A DNA stretch of 64,000 nucleotides from Christiangramia sabulilitoris (GTDB taxonomy: Bacteria; Bacteroidota; Bacteroidia; Flavobacteriales; Flavobacteriaceae): contig NZ_VHSF01000003.1 in assembly GCF_007050985.1 (NCBI RefSeq), positions 712,183-776,182 of the forward strand, written 5' to 3'. Below the pieces are notes generated by a model. That model was not told where the DNA came from. It made no database searches and saw only the letters and a program-made list of their open reading frames with translations. A program made the translations under genes and the position numbers. Shown in pieces: positions 27,862 to 35,685 of the stretch. Position 1 is the stretch's first letter. Each line of letters opens with the position of its first letter.

Positions 27862-28240
27862 TGTTCACTTTCTCCCTGATGAAAGAACGAACCAAAAAAA
27901 TCAAGGCTTACGAAACTTCAGCTGAATTTTTCCCTCAGCCCCTAAATTTCAGGACCTCGCCGAAAAGGCTTAAACAGCCTGAAATTTTACGGAACTTTCC
28001 GTTCAAATTCTACGCTAAATTTTCGGTAGGCCGGTCTTAAAAGTTGCTTTTTGTAAAATAAAAAAAAATAAAACGTCCTCAGTTTCGACTTCGGGACCCG
28101 TAGGTGAAAGAAGCGTTTAAAAGAATCATTGTCTGACCAGAGGGAGTTCAATTCTTTTAGCTTCTAAGCCGTACCGGGTGAACAAGAAAGTGAAGACTAG
28201 ATTTTTTGTTTCTTTTTCAGCAATGGAAAAAGAAAAGAGA
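27862..28240 (+). repeat. Composite repeat copy R4 (A+C+B)
   Basis: A full copy with a diverged first B hairpin: AAAAGAATCA replaces AAAAGAATTG, so the stem shortens to 8 bp. The second B hairpin is intact. Followed by spacer D (28241-28325). Confidence 0.9.
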
Positions 28241-28329
28241 ATGACATTTTTTTAGTTGTAAAGCAGTTTCCTTACTTACCTTCATCCGGTCAACTGTGTT
28301 CAAGGTGACATTGGAATTCGAAAAGCTTT

Positions 28330-28710
28330 TGTTCATTTTTTCCCTGATGAAAAAACGAACCAAAAAAATCAAGGCTTACGAAACCTTAGCTGAATTTTTC
28401 CCTCAGTCCCTAAATTTCAGGAACTCGCCGAAAAGGCTCAAACAGCCTGAAATTTTACGGAACTTTCCGTTCAAGTTCTACGCTAAATTTTCGGTAGGCC
28501 GGTCTTAAAAGTTGCTTTTTGTAAAATAAAAAAAATTAAAACGTCCTCAGTTTCGACTTCGGGACCCGTAGGTGAAAGAAGCGTTTAAAAGAATTGCTGT
28601 CTGACCAAAGGGAGTTCAATTCTTTTAGCTTCTAAGCCGTGACGGGTGAACAAGAAAGTGAATACTAGATTTTTTGTTTCTTTTTCAGCAATGGAAAAAG
28701 AAAATAGAAT
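28330..28710 (+). repeat. Composite repeat copy R5 (A+C+B), reference copy
   Basis: Exact hairpins: AAATTTCAGG (28412-28421) with CCTGAAATTT (28446-28455); AAAAGAATTG (28587-28596) with CAATTCTTTT (28617-28626); TTTCTTTTTC (28677-28686) with GAAAAAGAAA (28694-28703), loop AGCAATG. Followed by spacer D (28711-28797). Confidence 0.92.
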
Positions 28711-28798
28711 GTCATTTCTTTAGTTGTAAAGCAGTTTCCTAATTTACCTTCATCCGGTCAACTGTGTTCAAGGTGACATTGGAATTCGGATATCTTAT

Positions 28799-29175
28799 GT
28801 TCATTTTTTCCTTGATGAAAAAACGAACCAAAAAAAATCAAGGCTTACGAAACTTCAGCTGAATTTTTCCCTCAGCCCTAAATTTCAGGAACTCGCCGAA
28901 AAGGCTCAAACAGCCTGAAATTTTACGGGTCTTTCTCTTCAAATTCTACGCTAAATTTTCGGTAGGCCGGCCAGAAAAATTGCTTTTTGTAAAATAAAAA
29001 ATTTAAAACGTCCTCAGTTTCGACTTCGGGACCCGTAGGTGAAAGAAGCGTTTCAAAGAATTGCTGTCTGACCAAAGGGAGTTCAATTCTTTTAGCCTCT
29101 AAACCGTTACGGGTGAACAAGAAAGTGAAGACTAGATTTTTTGTTTCTTTTTCAGCAATGGAAAAAGAAAAGAGA
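28799..29175 (+). repeat. Composite repeat copy R6 (A+C+B)
   Basis: A full copy with module A stem CCTTGAT/ATCAAGG. Module B starts at about 29004; TTTCAAAGAATTG replaces TTTAAAAGAATTG and shortens the first B stem by one pair. Followed by the short spacer. Confidence 0.9.
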
Positions 29176-29198
29176 ATGACATTGCAACTCGAATAATA

Positions 29199-29370
29199 TG
29201 TTCACTTTCTCCCTGATGAAAAAACGAACCAAAAAAATCAAGGCATACGAAACTTTAGTTGAATTTTTCACTCAGCCCCTAAATTTCAGAAACTCACCGA
29301 AAAGGCTCAAACAGCCTGAAATTTTACAGGTCTTTCCGCTCAAATTCTACGCTAAATTTTCGATAGGCCG
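29199..29370 (+). repeat. Composite repeat copy R7 (A+C, truncated)
   Basis: The last copy stops after module C; no module B follows. The next bases lead into the CCTTCGACAAGCTCAGGGTG motif near 29411. One C-stem base is changed (TTTCAGA for TTTCAGG). Confidence 0.88.
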
Positions 29371-29469
29371 AAAAAAAGTGTTTAGCAACATATTGATTCA
29401 AAATAACCACCCTTCGACAAGCTCAGGGTGACAAACAAATTTCGAGCGAAGCGTGGCAATCTGAAAAAA

Positions 29470-29503
29470 AATACCATCCCGAGATAAACCCTGGATGGTA
29501 TTG
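29470..29503 (-). terminator. Terminator after prs
   Basis: ATACCATCC (29471-29479) and GGATGGTAT (29493-29501) form a perfect 9-bp stem. On the minus strand it is followed by a T-run. It lies 45 bases downstream of the prs stop and marks the right boundary of the repeat array. Confidence 0.82.
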
Positions 29504-29545
29504 ATATTTTTTGAATTCATAGCCTAAGCTAAGGCTAAGAAAGAC

Positions 29546-30481
29546 TTACATTATAAATTTTGAACTGATAGACTTATTATCCTGCACGCTTTTCATCACA
29601 TCGGCGAAAAGTTCAGCACAGCTTACCACTTTGATCTTTTTGCTTTCCTGTCTTAGCGGAATAGAGTCTGTAACGATCAATTCCTGGAGTTTAGATTTTT
29701 CTATACGGTCATAAGCTTCACCAGATAATACCGGGTGAGTACAGATCGCACGTACGCTAATGGCTCCGCGTTCCATCATCACATCGGCAGCCTTAGTAAG
29801 TGTTCCGGCAGTATCTACCATATCATCAACCAGCACCACGTTCTTCCCGGTTACATCACCGATCAATTCCATGTGCGAGATCATATTGGCTTTAGCTCTT
29901 TGCTTATAACAGATAACCACATCGCTTCCCAGCGCTTTGGAATAGGCATATGCTCTTTTAGAACCACCCATATCTGGAGAAGCCACGGTAAGATTATCCA
30001 AACCAAGTTTCTTCAAATAAGGTAGAAATACGGTACTGGCATAAAGGTGATCTACAGGTTTTTCAAAAAATCCCTGGATCTGGTCTGCATGCAGGTCCAT
30101 GGTAATGATACGGGTAGCCCCGGCAGTTTCAAGAATACTGGCGATCATCTTGGCAGCAATAGGCACACGAGGCTTATCCTTACGGTCCTGTCTCGCCCAT
30201 CCAAAATATGGCATGACCGCGGTAATATGCCTGGCCGATGCTCTCTTGGCAGCATCCAGCATTAATAGCATCTCCATAAGGTGATCTGCCCCGGGATGAG
30301 TAGATCCAATTATAAAAACACGCGAACCACGTACAGATTCTTCAAATGATGGTTGAAATTCACCATCGCTATAGGTAGAGGTAATTACATTTCCCAGTTT
30401 GGTTCCGTAGTGACCGGCGATCTTTTCGGCCAGTTCACGGCTTTGGGTACAGTTAAAGATCTTGGCTTCTGTTGCAGGCAT
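29546..30481 (-). CDS. prs: Ribose-phosphate pyrophosphokinase
   Basis: A 311-residue PRPP synthetase that transfers pyrophosphate from ATP to ribose 5-phosphate and feeds purine, pyrimidine, histidine and tryptophan synthesis. Features include STYSDGEFQPSFEESVRG near residues 39-56, the flexible-loop region YFGWARQDRKDKPRVP, the HADQIQGFF segment, and the PRPP-binding loop VVLVDDMVDTAGTL near residues 214-227. The ATG at 30481 gives the standard length. It has its own -7 box and its own terminator. Its usual downstream neighbour rplY is 4.9 kb away beyond the repeat array. Confidence 0.96.
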   Translation of the reverse strand: MPATEAKIFNCTQSRELAEKIAGHYGTKLGNVITSTYSDGEFQPSFEESVRGSRVFIIGSTHPGADHLMEMLLMLDAAKRASARHITAVMPYFGWARQDRKDKPRVPIAAKMIASILETAGATRIITMDLHADQIQGFFEKPVDHLYASTVFLPYLKKLGLDNLTVASPDMGGSKRAYAYSKALGSDVVICYKQRAKANMISHMELIGDVTGKNVVLVDDMVDTAGTLTKAADVMMERGAISVRAICTHPVLSGEAYDRIEKSKLQELIVTDSIPLRQESKKIKVVSCAELFADVMKSVQDNKSISSKFIM

Positions 30482-30519
30482 GTTGTGTGTTGTTTGTGTT
30501 GTGTTAATCTAGTTGCATG

Positions 30520-30527
30520 CAAATTTA
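30520..30527 (-). promoter_or_regulatory. -7 box (TAAATTTG) for prs
   Basis: On the minus strand TAAATTTG fits TAnnTTTG, 38 bases upstream of the prs ATG. The -33 region (TTCG) is a weak match. Confidence 0.5.
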
Positions 30528-30771
30528 TAAATTAATTCGGGGCTGCGTCGAATAAAAAAGGCCTTATGAGAAGAAAGATTATTGTGGGGCGAACTTAGCA
30601 TTAAAAATACCGCTGATTATTCGATTAATTCATTTTTAAAGAAATCATTAGATTTACAGGATCAGCCGGTTACAGCCATTATATATTCAGTGCAGTAAGA
30701 TTTTCTTTGAAGTAAAAAGTATGGAAGTGACCAGAATAAAGTTATTGATTATTACTGCTTAGATCTCATAT

Positions 30772-31494
30772 ATGCACAATGAAAATATTCCGTCAGGGCA
30801 GCGCGGCAGCCATCTATCCGGGCGCATAGACAGAAATTATATCCTTCAGGAATTAAAAGCCCTGCTGAACCTGGAAAAAGGCTATTTATTTACTATTAAA
30901 AGTCTCATTCTAAATCCCGGGGAGAGCCTGCGCAAATATCTCTCCGGAGACCGAAGCCAGCTTACCAAACCACTAATCTTCCTGTTGTTCAATTCGTTCC
31001 TGGCAGTTTTCCTGTCCGGCTACCTCAACCTGCCGGTAACTAACCATGATGCCATAGAATATAGCTACTACCTGAATCCTTCACTGGACCTGCAGGAGAT
31101 CATTCGGTGGAAAAAAAGCAATATGGGTTATGTTTATTTGTTTTTCGGAATTTTCATGGCATTCTGGATTCGACTTTTCTACCGGAATTATAAGTATAAC
31201 ATCTACGAGATATTTGTGGTAATGGCCTATATCCTGGGACAGGGCATGCTTATTTATATATTAAACCTGCTGGGCAATCATTTTCTGCCTGCCGGTATTT
31301 TTAAAAATATAGTACTAGTCTTCCTGGGCCTCGGTTATTATTTTTACGTAGTGTTGGTGCTGCTTCAGCTCTTCCACCGGAAGAAAATTCAGAACTTTTT
31401 TAAGCTTATGCTAATATTTTTACTTTCGGGAATTTCGTTCTTATCTGTTCAGATCCTGGTCGTGGTCTGTTTTGACTTGCTGGGCTGGTTATAA
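30772..31494 (+). CDS. DUF3667-like membrane protein
   Basis: A 240-residue protein resembling the DUF3667 family of Bacteroidota. The soluble start (about residues 1-65) contains LLNLEKGYLFTIKSLILNPG followed by SLRKYLSGDRSQLTKPLIFL, the conserved segment of that family. About four transmembrane helices follow (about 65-85, 122-140, 150-172, 182-205, with a fifth near 212-235). The N-terminal zinc-ribbon cysteines that many members carry are missing here. Function unknown. It is followed after 72 bases by a DUF6090 gene on the same strand. Confidence 0.68.
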   Translation: MHNENIPSGQRGSHLSGRIDRNYILQELKALLNLEKGYLFTIKSLILNPGESLRKYLSGDRSQLTKPLIFLLFNSFLAVFLSGYLNLPVTNHDAIEYSYYLNPSLDLQEIIRWKKSNMGYVYLFFGIFMAFWIRLFYRNYKYNIYEIFVVMAYILGQGMLIYILNLLGNHFLPAGIFKNIVLVFLGLGYYFYVVLVLLQLFHRKKIQNFFKLMLIFLLSGISFLSVQILVVVCFDLLGWL

Positions 31495-31566
31495 AATATC
31501 CTATACCGGAACAGATAGAAATAATCTATTTATTATTGTAAATTTAGTACAACTAACTGATTTTCA

Positions 31567-32847
31567 ATGTTTAGATTCTTCCGGTTTATTCGCCAGAAAT
31601 TGTGCTTTGAAGGGAAGATCCCGAGATATCTTGCTTACGCCGTCGGGGAAATAATCCTGGTGGTCATAGGTATCCTTATCGCTTTGCAGATCAATAATGC
31701 CAACCAGCAAAGGATAGAAAAAGAAGCGCTCTGGGGTTACATGAGCAATATAAGATCCAATATTAGGAATGACCTTAAACAAACCACAGCTATCAATTTT
31801 GTAAAGGACCAGCTGGCCGCCAATACGCCAAGATTCTGGGAGATCAGGGCGAAAGAAGATTTTAGTTATAAAGATTACCAGGAAGCTTCAGATCATATGA
31901 ACACCATAGACGACCAGGAAGCTTTCGTACCTAGTTCTTTTGGGTTCGAGACCTTAAAATCCACCGGCTATATTGGCAAACTACAGGGCACAGACATGGA
32001 GATCCTGCTCTTTAAATACTATGATCTCACCGAAAAAATTAAAAGAATACTGGACCGGGAAAGGACCTTTCTGGATAACCTGGTAATGGAATCCCAGCGT
32101 ACCGACTCAGGAATTACCAGCGAAACAGCATATGCAATGAGGCAGGACAGTCTTCTATTCTACCAGGTAAAAGACCAATATGTAAAAACCCTGAATTCTC
32201 CCGTTTATGATGCAGCCGTTTCTATGTTCAGGTTTAATAGTTTTTTTGGCTACCGTTATTATCTCGATTTTCTTGGAAAGAACATTATTTCACTCATCGA
32301 TGCGAAGAAACTAAAAGCCTCCCCCGAGGTCATGCGTTCTGTGGAATTATATGATGCAGATTTTTCAGGGATAGGACAGGAAGAAGTGTTGATAAACGGT
32401 CTAGTTCCAAGATCCATTAGTGTATTTACAGCCTCCAACCAGGGATTTGATAAAGTAATTGTAAACATAGAGGACGATCATTTGGGATTTGATGTTTCTC
32501 CAGGCCTGGAATGGGCTGCGGCAATGTTCGTGGTAGACTCCCTGGGAGGGAATGTAAGGGCCAGCAAGGATTTCAGTGAATTTAAGAGTATAGAACTGGA
32601 AGCTAGAGGAGCAAAGGGAAATGAGAAATTATGGTTTACAGTAAAGGACAGGGATGATCCCGACGATGGAACAGAAGCAAGGGCTGCACTGGATTTAACA
32701 AGGAACTGGAAACGATACAGATTTGACCTGCGCGAGGATTTCCCCACCGGCGACCTTAAGAAACTGAATGTTCTGGCCGGTTTTGTATTACTGGATACTG
32801 AAGGCAGCAATTTTTACATAAAAAATATCAGGTATTTAAAAGAATGA
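31567..32847 (+). CDS. DUF6090-type membrane protein with C-terminal carbohydrate-binding-like domain
   Basis: A 426-residue protein. The first 50 residues (FRFIRQKLCFEGKIPRYLAY, then AVGEIILVVIGILIALQINN) are the conserved basic segment and single transmembrane helix of DUF6090-type proteins, and they match the start of the gene at 35686. The middle (about 50-260) is helical and presumably periplasmic. From about residue 285 there is a beta-rich domain (SIELEARGAKGNEKLWFTVK, KRYRFDL, FYIKNIRYLK) that resembles the jelly-roll carbohydrate-binding domains. The partner at 35686 lacks that domain. Function unknown. It is followed after 15 bases by the next gene, probably co-transcribed. Confidence 0.7.
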   Translation: MFRFFRFIRQKLCFEGKIPRYLAYAVGEIILVVIGILIALQINNANQQRIEKEALWGYMSNIRSNIRNDLKQTTAINFVKDQLAANTPRFWEIRAKEDFSYKDYQEASDHMNTIDDQEAFVPSSFGFETLKSTGYIGKLQGTDMEILLFKYYDLTEKIKRILDRERTFLDNLVMESQRTDSGITSETAYAMRQDSLLFYQVKDQYVKTLNSPVYDAAVSMFRFNSFFGYRYYLDFLGKNIISLIDAKKLKASPEVMRSVELYDADFSGIGQEEVLINGLVPRSISVFTASNQGFDKVIVNIEDDHLGFDVSPGLEWAAAMFVVDSLGGNVRASKDFSEFKSIELEARGAKGNEKLWFTVKDRDDPDDGTEARAALDLTRNWKRYRFDLREDFPTGDLKKLNVLAGFVLLDTEGSNFYIKNIRYLKE

Positions 32848-32862
32848 TATAAACCAAAAGCC

Positions 32863-33348
32863 ATGAAAAATCTAATTTTTATACTCGTAGTGATCTTAGG
32901 CATGGGTCTGAATGCCCAGACCAGTTTTGACAAACCAAAGATTTTTGTACGGGTTTATGATATGCAGGGAAATAAGATAGGCAAGGGTAAGATCTCGGCT
33001 ATTAGCGAAAATTCCCTGCAATTATCCCGGCATAAAAAGACGGCAGATTTTCCACTTAGCAATATTGGGCAGATCAGGACCAAACGTTCAATAGGAAACA
33101 ATTTTGCCACCGGGGCCATGATCGGGGCGGTAGCAGTTGGAATTCTGGGAGCGGTCTTTGCCGAGCCGGATTCCGGGTGGTTTAGCTATACCGCCGGGGA
33201 GGGAGCTGGGGCAGGAATTATCGCGGGCGGTATCCTGGGTGCCGGAGTAGGAGGCCTTAGCATTGTATTCAAGAATGCGAAGTCCTACCGCATCAACGCC
33301 AATCCTGAACAATGGAAAGTATTTATGGAAGCTATGGTGAAACGATGA
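32863..33348 (+). CDS. Secreted hypothetical protein with glycine-rich membrane segment
   Basis: A 161-residue protein with an N-terminal signal peptide (residues 1-19, LGMGLNAQ). The first part (about 20-75) looks like a small beta domain (FVRVYDMQGNKIGKGKISAI). Next is a stretch very rich in Gly/Ala (about 82-137: GAMIGAVAVGILGAVF and AGAGIIAGGILGAGVGGLS), a glycine-zipper-like pattern that may insert in a membrane. I do not recognise the family. It follows the DUF6090 gene after 15 bases. It is the last gene before the AT-rich accessory stretch. Confidence 0.6.
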   Translation: MKNLIFILVVILGMGLNAQTSFDKPKIFVRVYDMQGNKIGKGKISAISENSLQLSRHKKTADFPLSNIGQIRTKRSIGNNFATGAMIGAVAVGILGAVFAEPDSGWFSYTAGEGAGAGIIAGGILGAGVGGLSIVFKNAKSYRINANPEQWKVFMEAMVKR

Positions 33349-33661
33349 ATTTTCCGTCAAATTATGGATATTAGAAGTTAAGCGAACCGGAACACTCAAC
33401 CTGATAATTAAGAGTTTTAGCCTCGACAGTGATAATGCTTAAATTTTTTAATTATGGTGGGAGCCAATATGCCGAAGTAGAAACTGGAACAAATACAAAT
33501 CTGATTCTTAGAACGAGTTGGCAACAATTTCCTATAGAAAAAATCACCTTAATTATTACTACTTAGCTCTTCAAAAGAAAAAAATAATTAAATTAGAAAC
33601 ATCTCAATCATCTGATAATCAGAAATTAAAACATTTGACTACTAATTAAATTCTAATATAT
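33349..33661. repeat. Gap with dispersed repeat X1
   Basis: A 313-base gap without a gene. From about 33378 to 33527 it carries a diverged copy of a repeat family shared with 34708-34845 and 36590-36735. The shared blocks are AGCGAAC, ACTCAACCTGAT, GTGAT, GAAACTGGAA and ATCTGATT. The copy ends in GAGTTGGCAACAATTT, which matches the right end of the element at 37985-38130. The remaining 130 bases before the next gene show nothing. Confidence 0.6.
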
Positions 33662-34624
33662 ATGTATGCAGTTTCTAAGTTTAAAAAGTCATTACTGGTA
33701 TTATCAATATTTATAGTGCCTTTGATAAGTTGTAAAAATGACAAAGAAAATAATCCGAATCAAAAAGAGGATAGTATTCAAGCTAACAATACCGAAAATA
33801 TCATTGAAGTAGTAACTAATGAAATGGATTTTCAAATACCATCTCGCCTTAAATCTGGATGGACAACTTTCAGGTATATCAACAAATCTTCAGAAACTCA
33901 TTTTTTCATTTTTGAGAAAATGCCAGAAGGGATAACTATAGACAATTATAACAATGAGTTAGTACCACCTTTTAAAGCGGCATTTAATCATCTAATAAAT
34001 GATGAAGTGGAAGAGGCTATGAAAGAATTTGAAAAAGTCCCAGCCTGGTGGAATGATGTAAAATTAGGTGGTGGTGTTGGTTTAATTTCTCCAAAGAGTG
34101 TAGCTGAATCTACAATTTACATGCACCCAGGGACCTATGTAATGGAATGCTATGTTAGAATGCCCAATGGCATGCCTCATGCATTTTACGGAATGATAAA
34201 AGAAATTCAGGTGACAGAGGAAACAAACGACATCCAGGAGCCTTCTTACGATCATCAAATAAGTATTTCAAGTGAGGAAGGAATTACATTTCAAGATTCA
34301 ATTAAAGCTGGAAATTATCAGTTAGCTATCAACTTCAAAGATCAAAAGCAATATGAAACACTGTTAGGCCATGATGTGAACTTAGTTAGACTTACCAGTA
34401 TTTCAAAATTGGACACATTAGGCAAGTGGATTAATGCTGCTAATATTAAAGCCTTTAGAACTCCAATTCCAGAAGGTTTAACATTTTTAGGTGGTGTAGA
34501 GGATTTAGAGGAAGGCGAAACAGGTTATTTTAAAACTCAGCTTAAGCAAGGCACTTACGTTTTGATCTCAGAAATTCCGAACGTTATAGACCGAAAAATG
34601 TATAAAACTTTTAAGGTCTATTAA
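33662..34624 (+). CDS. Cupredoxin-like lipoprotein
   Basis: A 320-residue lipoprotein: N-terminal hydrophobic segment then LISC with the lipobox cysteine at residue 24, followed by a charged linker. A beta-sandwich domain (about 48-190) has SETHFFIFEKM (His80) and, late in the domain, TYVMECYVRMPNGMPHAFYGM with Cys163, His173 and Met178. His...Cys-x9-His-x4-Met is the order of type 1 copper ligands in cupredoxins, though the Cys-His spacing is unusually long. A second beta domain follows (about 200-320). Copper binding is inference. AT-rich and an orphan; it is followed directly by repeat element E1. Confidence 0.6.
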   Translation: MYAVSKFKKSLLVLSIFIVPLISCKNDKENNPNQKEDSIQANNTENIIEVVTNEMDFQIPSRLKSGWTTFRYINKSSETHFFIFEKMPEGITIDNYNNELVPPFKAAFNHLINDEVEEAMKEFEKVPAWWNDVKLGGGVGLISPKSVAESTIYMHPGTYVMECYVRMPNGMPHAFYGMIKEIQVTEETNDIQEPSYDHQISISSEEGITFQDSIKAGNYQLAINFKDQKQYETLLGHDVNLVRLTSISKLDTLGKWINAANIKAFRTPIPEGLTFLGGVEDLEEGETGYFKTQLKQGTYVLISEIPNVIDRKMYKTFKVY

Positions 34625-34630
34625 AACAAC

Positions 34631-34671
34631 AGTTGCCATACGGTTACTCGCCAATGCACGCTACCGTTAGC
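34631..34671 (+). repeat. Element E1, left end (shared with E2 and E3)
   Basis: AGTTGCCATACGGTTACTCG followed by CCAATGCACGCTACCGTTAG. It aligns with the left ends of E2 (37985) and E3 (38738): the common core is CGGTT-CTCGCCAAT-CGGCA-CGTTAG followed by AA-AAA-TAATNAACC. It starts 7 bases after the upstream gene. The right part of the element is replaced here by repeat X2. Confidence 0.7.
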
Positions 34672-34707
34672 AAGAAATTAATCAACCAGATCTGTATTGA
34701 AAACACT

Positions 34708-34845
34708 AAGCGAACAGGAACTCAACCTGATGTCACTAATATTTTTATTCGCAACGGTGATTGAGGCTAAAATGCTTTATTTTACCCGGAATTCTTTATC
34801 CGGAAATTGAAACTGGAACATACAGCCATCAGGTTTGATTCTCCC
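34708..34845. repeat. Dispersed repeat X2
   Basis: About 138 bases, the best-formed copy of family X. AACCTGAT near the left end pairs with ATCAGGTT near the right end (perfect 8 bp), and CCGGA/TCCGG forms an internal hairpin. In X3 the equivalent internal hairpin is CGGGA/TCCCG, so the pairing is kept while the bases change. Confidence 0.7.
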
Positions 34846-34883
34846 AAATATTATTGTTGTAGGTTTATTGAAAACCATACAAA

Positions 34884-35402
34884 ATGATGAAGAACAAACT
34901 TAATAGTAATAGAATATTTAAAATTTCGAAATCTATTATTATAATTTTGATTATTAATTTTTCAACATCTTGTTCTTTTACAAGAGATAACGCCGTGAAT
35001 CTTGCCTATGAACTAGAGGCCGCGGCTGAAACACTTAAATCTCAAAAAATTGGAAATGAGTTTGTTATTAATTTTGAACCTATAGATAGTGAAGCTACCT
35101 TCACAATTTTAATGTTTTCAGAAAATGGAGTGACATTTAATGAATTAATCGAAAAAGGACTGGATTCTCTTTTAGTTGAGGATTTATATCCACAGCTGGA
35201 TTATATTAATTTAAAAAATAGGGCCACGAGTGTTGTATACCAAAATGGTGCAATTAGTTTTACTACATATTACAGGCGATTTGTTGATGTCGCTGCTACT
35301 CAAATAATAAATGGAAAAGGTAATACTGATATTATTGTGAAAAGCATAGGGGTTGGTCCAGGGAACATTACTGATGAAGTTTTATTAATTGAATTGCAAT
35401 AA
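34884..35402 (+). CDS. Small lipoprotein, family not recognised
   Basis: A 172-residue protein with a lysine/arginine-rich start, a hydrophobic segment (about residues 15-28) and a lipobox TSC with the cysteine at about residue 30, so probably a lipoprotein. The body starts with a helical stretch (NLAYELEAAAETLKSQ) and then a beta-rich domain of alternating hydrophobic residues. I do not recognise a family. The gene is AT-rich and lies between repeat elements X2 and a right-end-like fragment near 35568, with no operon partner. A second ATG one codon downstream is equally possible as the start. Confidence 0.55.
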   Translation: MMKNKLNSNRIFKISKSIIIILIINFSTSCSFTRDNAVNLAYELEAAAETLKSQKIGNEFVINFEPIDSEATFTILMFSENGVTFNELIEKGLDSLLVEDLYPQLDYINLKNRATSVVYQNGAISFTTYYRRFVDVAATQIINGKGNTDIIVKSIGVGPGNITDEVLLIELQ

Positions 35403-35565
35403 GAAATTAGTCAGAACCCTATTGTTTTTAGGTGGGTGTGATGAAACTTCTATGATGAATATTGCAGATAAAAACCTTTCAACACTTACAATAATTAAAG
35501 AGATAGAAAAACTAAATAAATAGCAGCTTTCAAAAATCAACAAAAAACCATCCCTTCTCGCTCAA

Positions 35566-35592
35566 TTTCGGTTAACCAGGACCATTAGCCTT
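35566..35592. repeat. Fragment like the right end of element E
   Basis: TTTCGGTTAACCAGGACCATTAGCC resembles the right ends of E3 (GGCGGTAACCGTAACCATTGGACC) and E2 (GGCGATAACCGAGACCGTTGGC). No left end is recognisable nearby, so this is probably a decayed copy. The rest of the gap 35403-35685 shows nothing reliable. Confidence 0.45.
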
Positions 35593-35685
35593 CATTATAA
35601 TAAAAAACCACTACAAAACAAGTTCTTCCTTAAAAGCATAATTGATTAATTATCATATATTTAGATGATGACCATCTATTCTTAA

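Larger units (their letters stand above)
27060..29545. repeat. Repeat array between ppx and prs (six further composite copies)
   Basis: About 2.5 kb with no credible gene. It is filled by copies R2-R7 of a composite repeat in the same orientation, separated either by a spacer D (about 85 bases, with CCTTCATCCGGTCAACTGTG) or by a short spacer (GACATTGCAACTCGAATA). Module A contains CCTTGAT/ATCAAGG, module C contains AAATTTCAGG/CCTGAAATTT, and module B has two perfect 10-bp hairpins. Short reading frames across A+C (for example 28296-28508 and 29198-29431) are repeats of one another and have no independent support. The right edge carries CCTTCGACAAGCTCAGGGTG, the same motif as at the left edge near 24978. 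Confidence 0.92.

Noticed and set aside
28296..29431. Short plus- and minus-strand reading frames within the composite repeat array.
   Set aside because: They are copies of one another created by the repeat. The hairpin pairing explains the DNA better than coding does, and copies are interrupted by module loss.
27060..29545. A CRISPR array.
   Set aside because: Units are hundreds of bases long with internal structure. There are no short regular repeat-spacer units and no cas genes.
35403..35685. A small lipoprotein gene fragment (LFLGGCDETS) after the gene at 34884.
   Set aside because: The frame breaks within about 25 codons and no start or family supports it.
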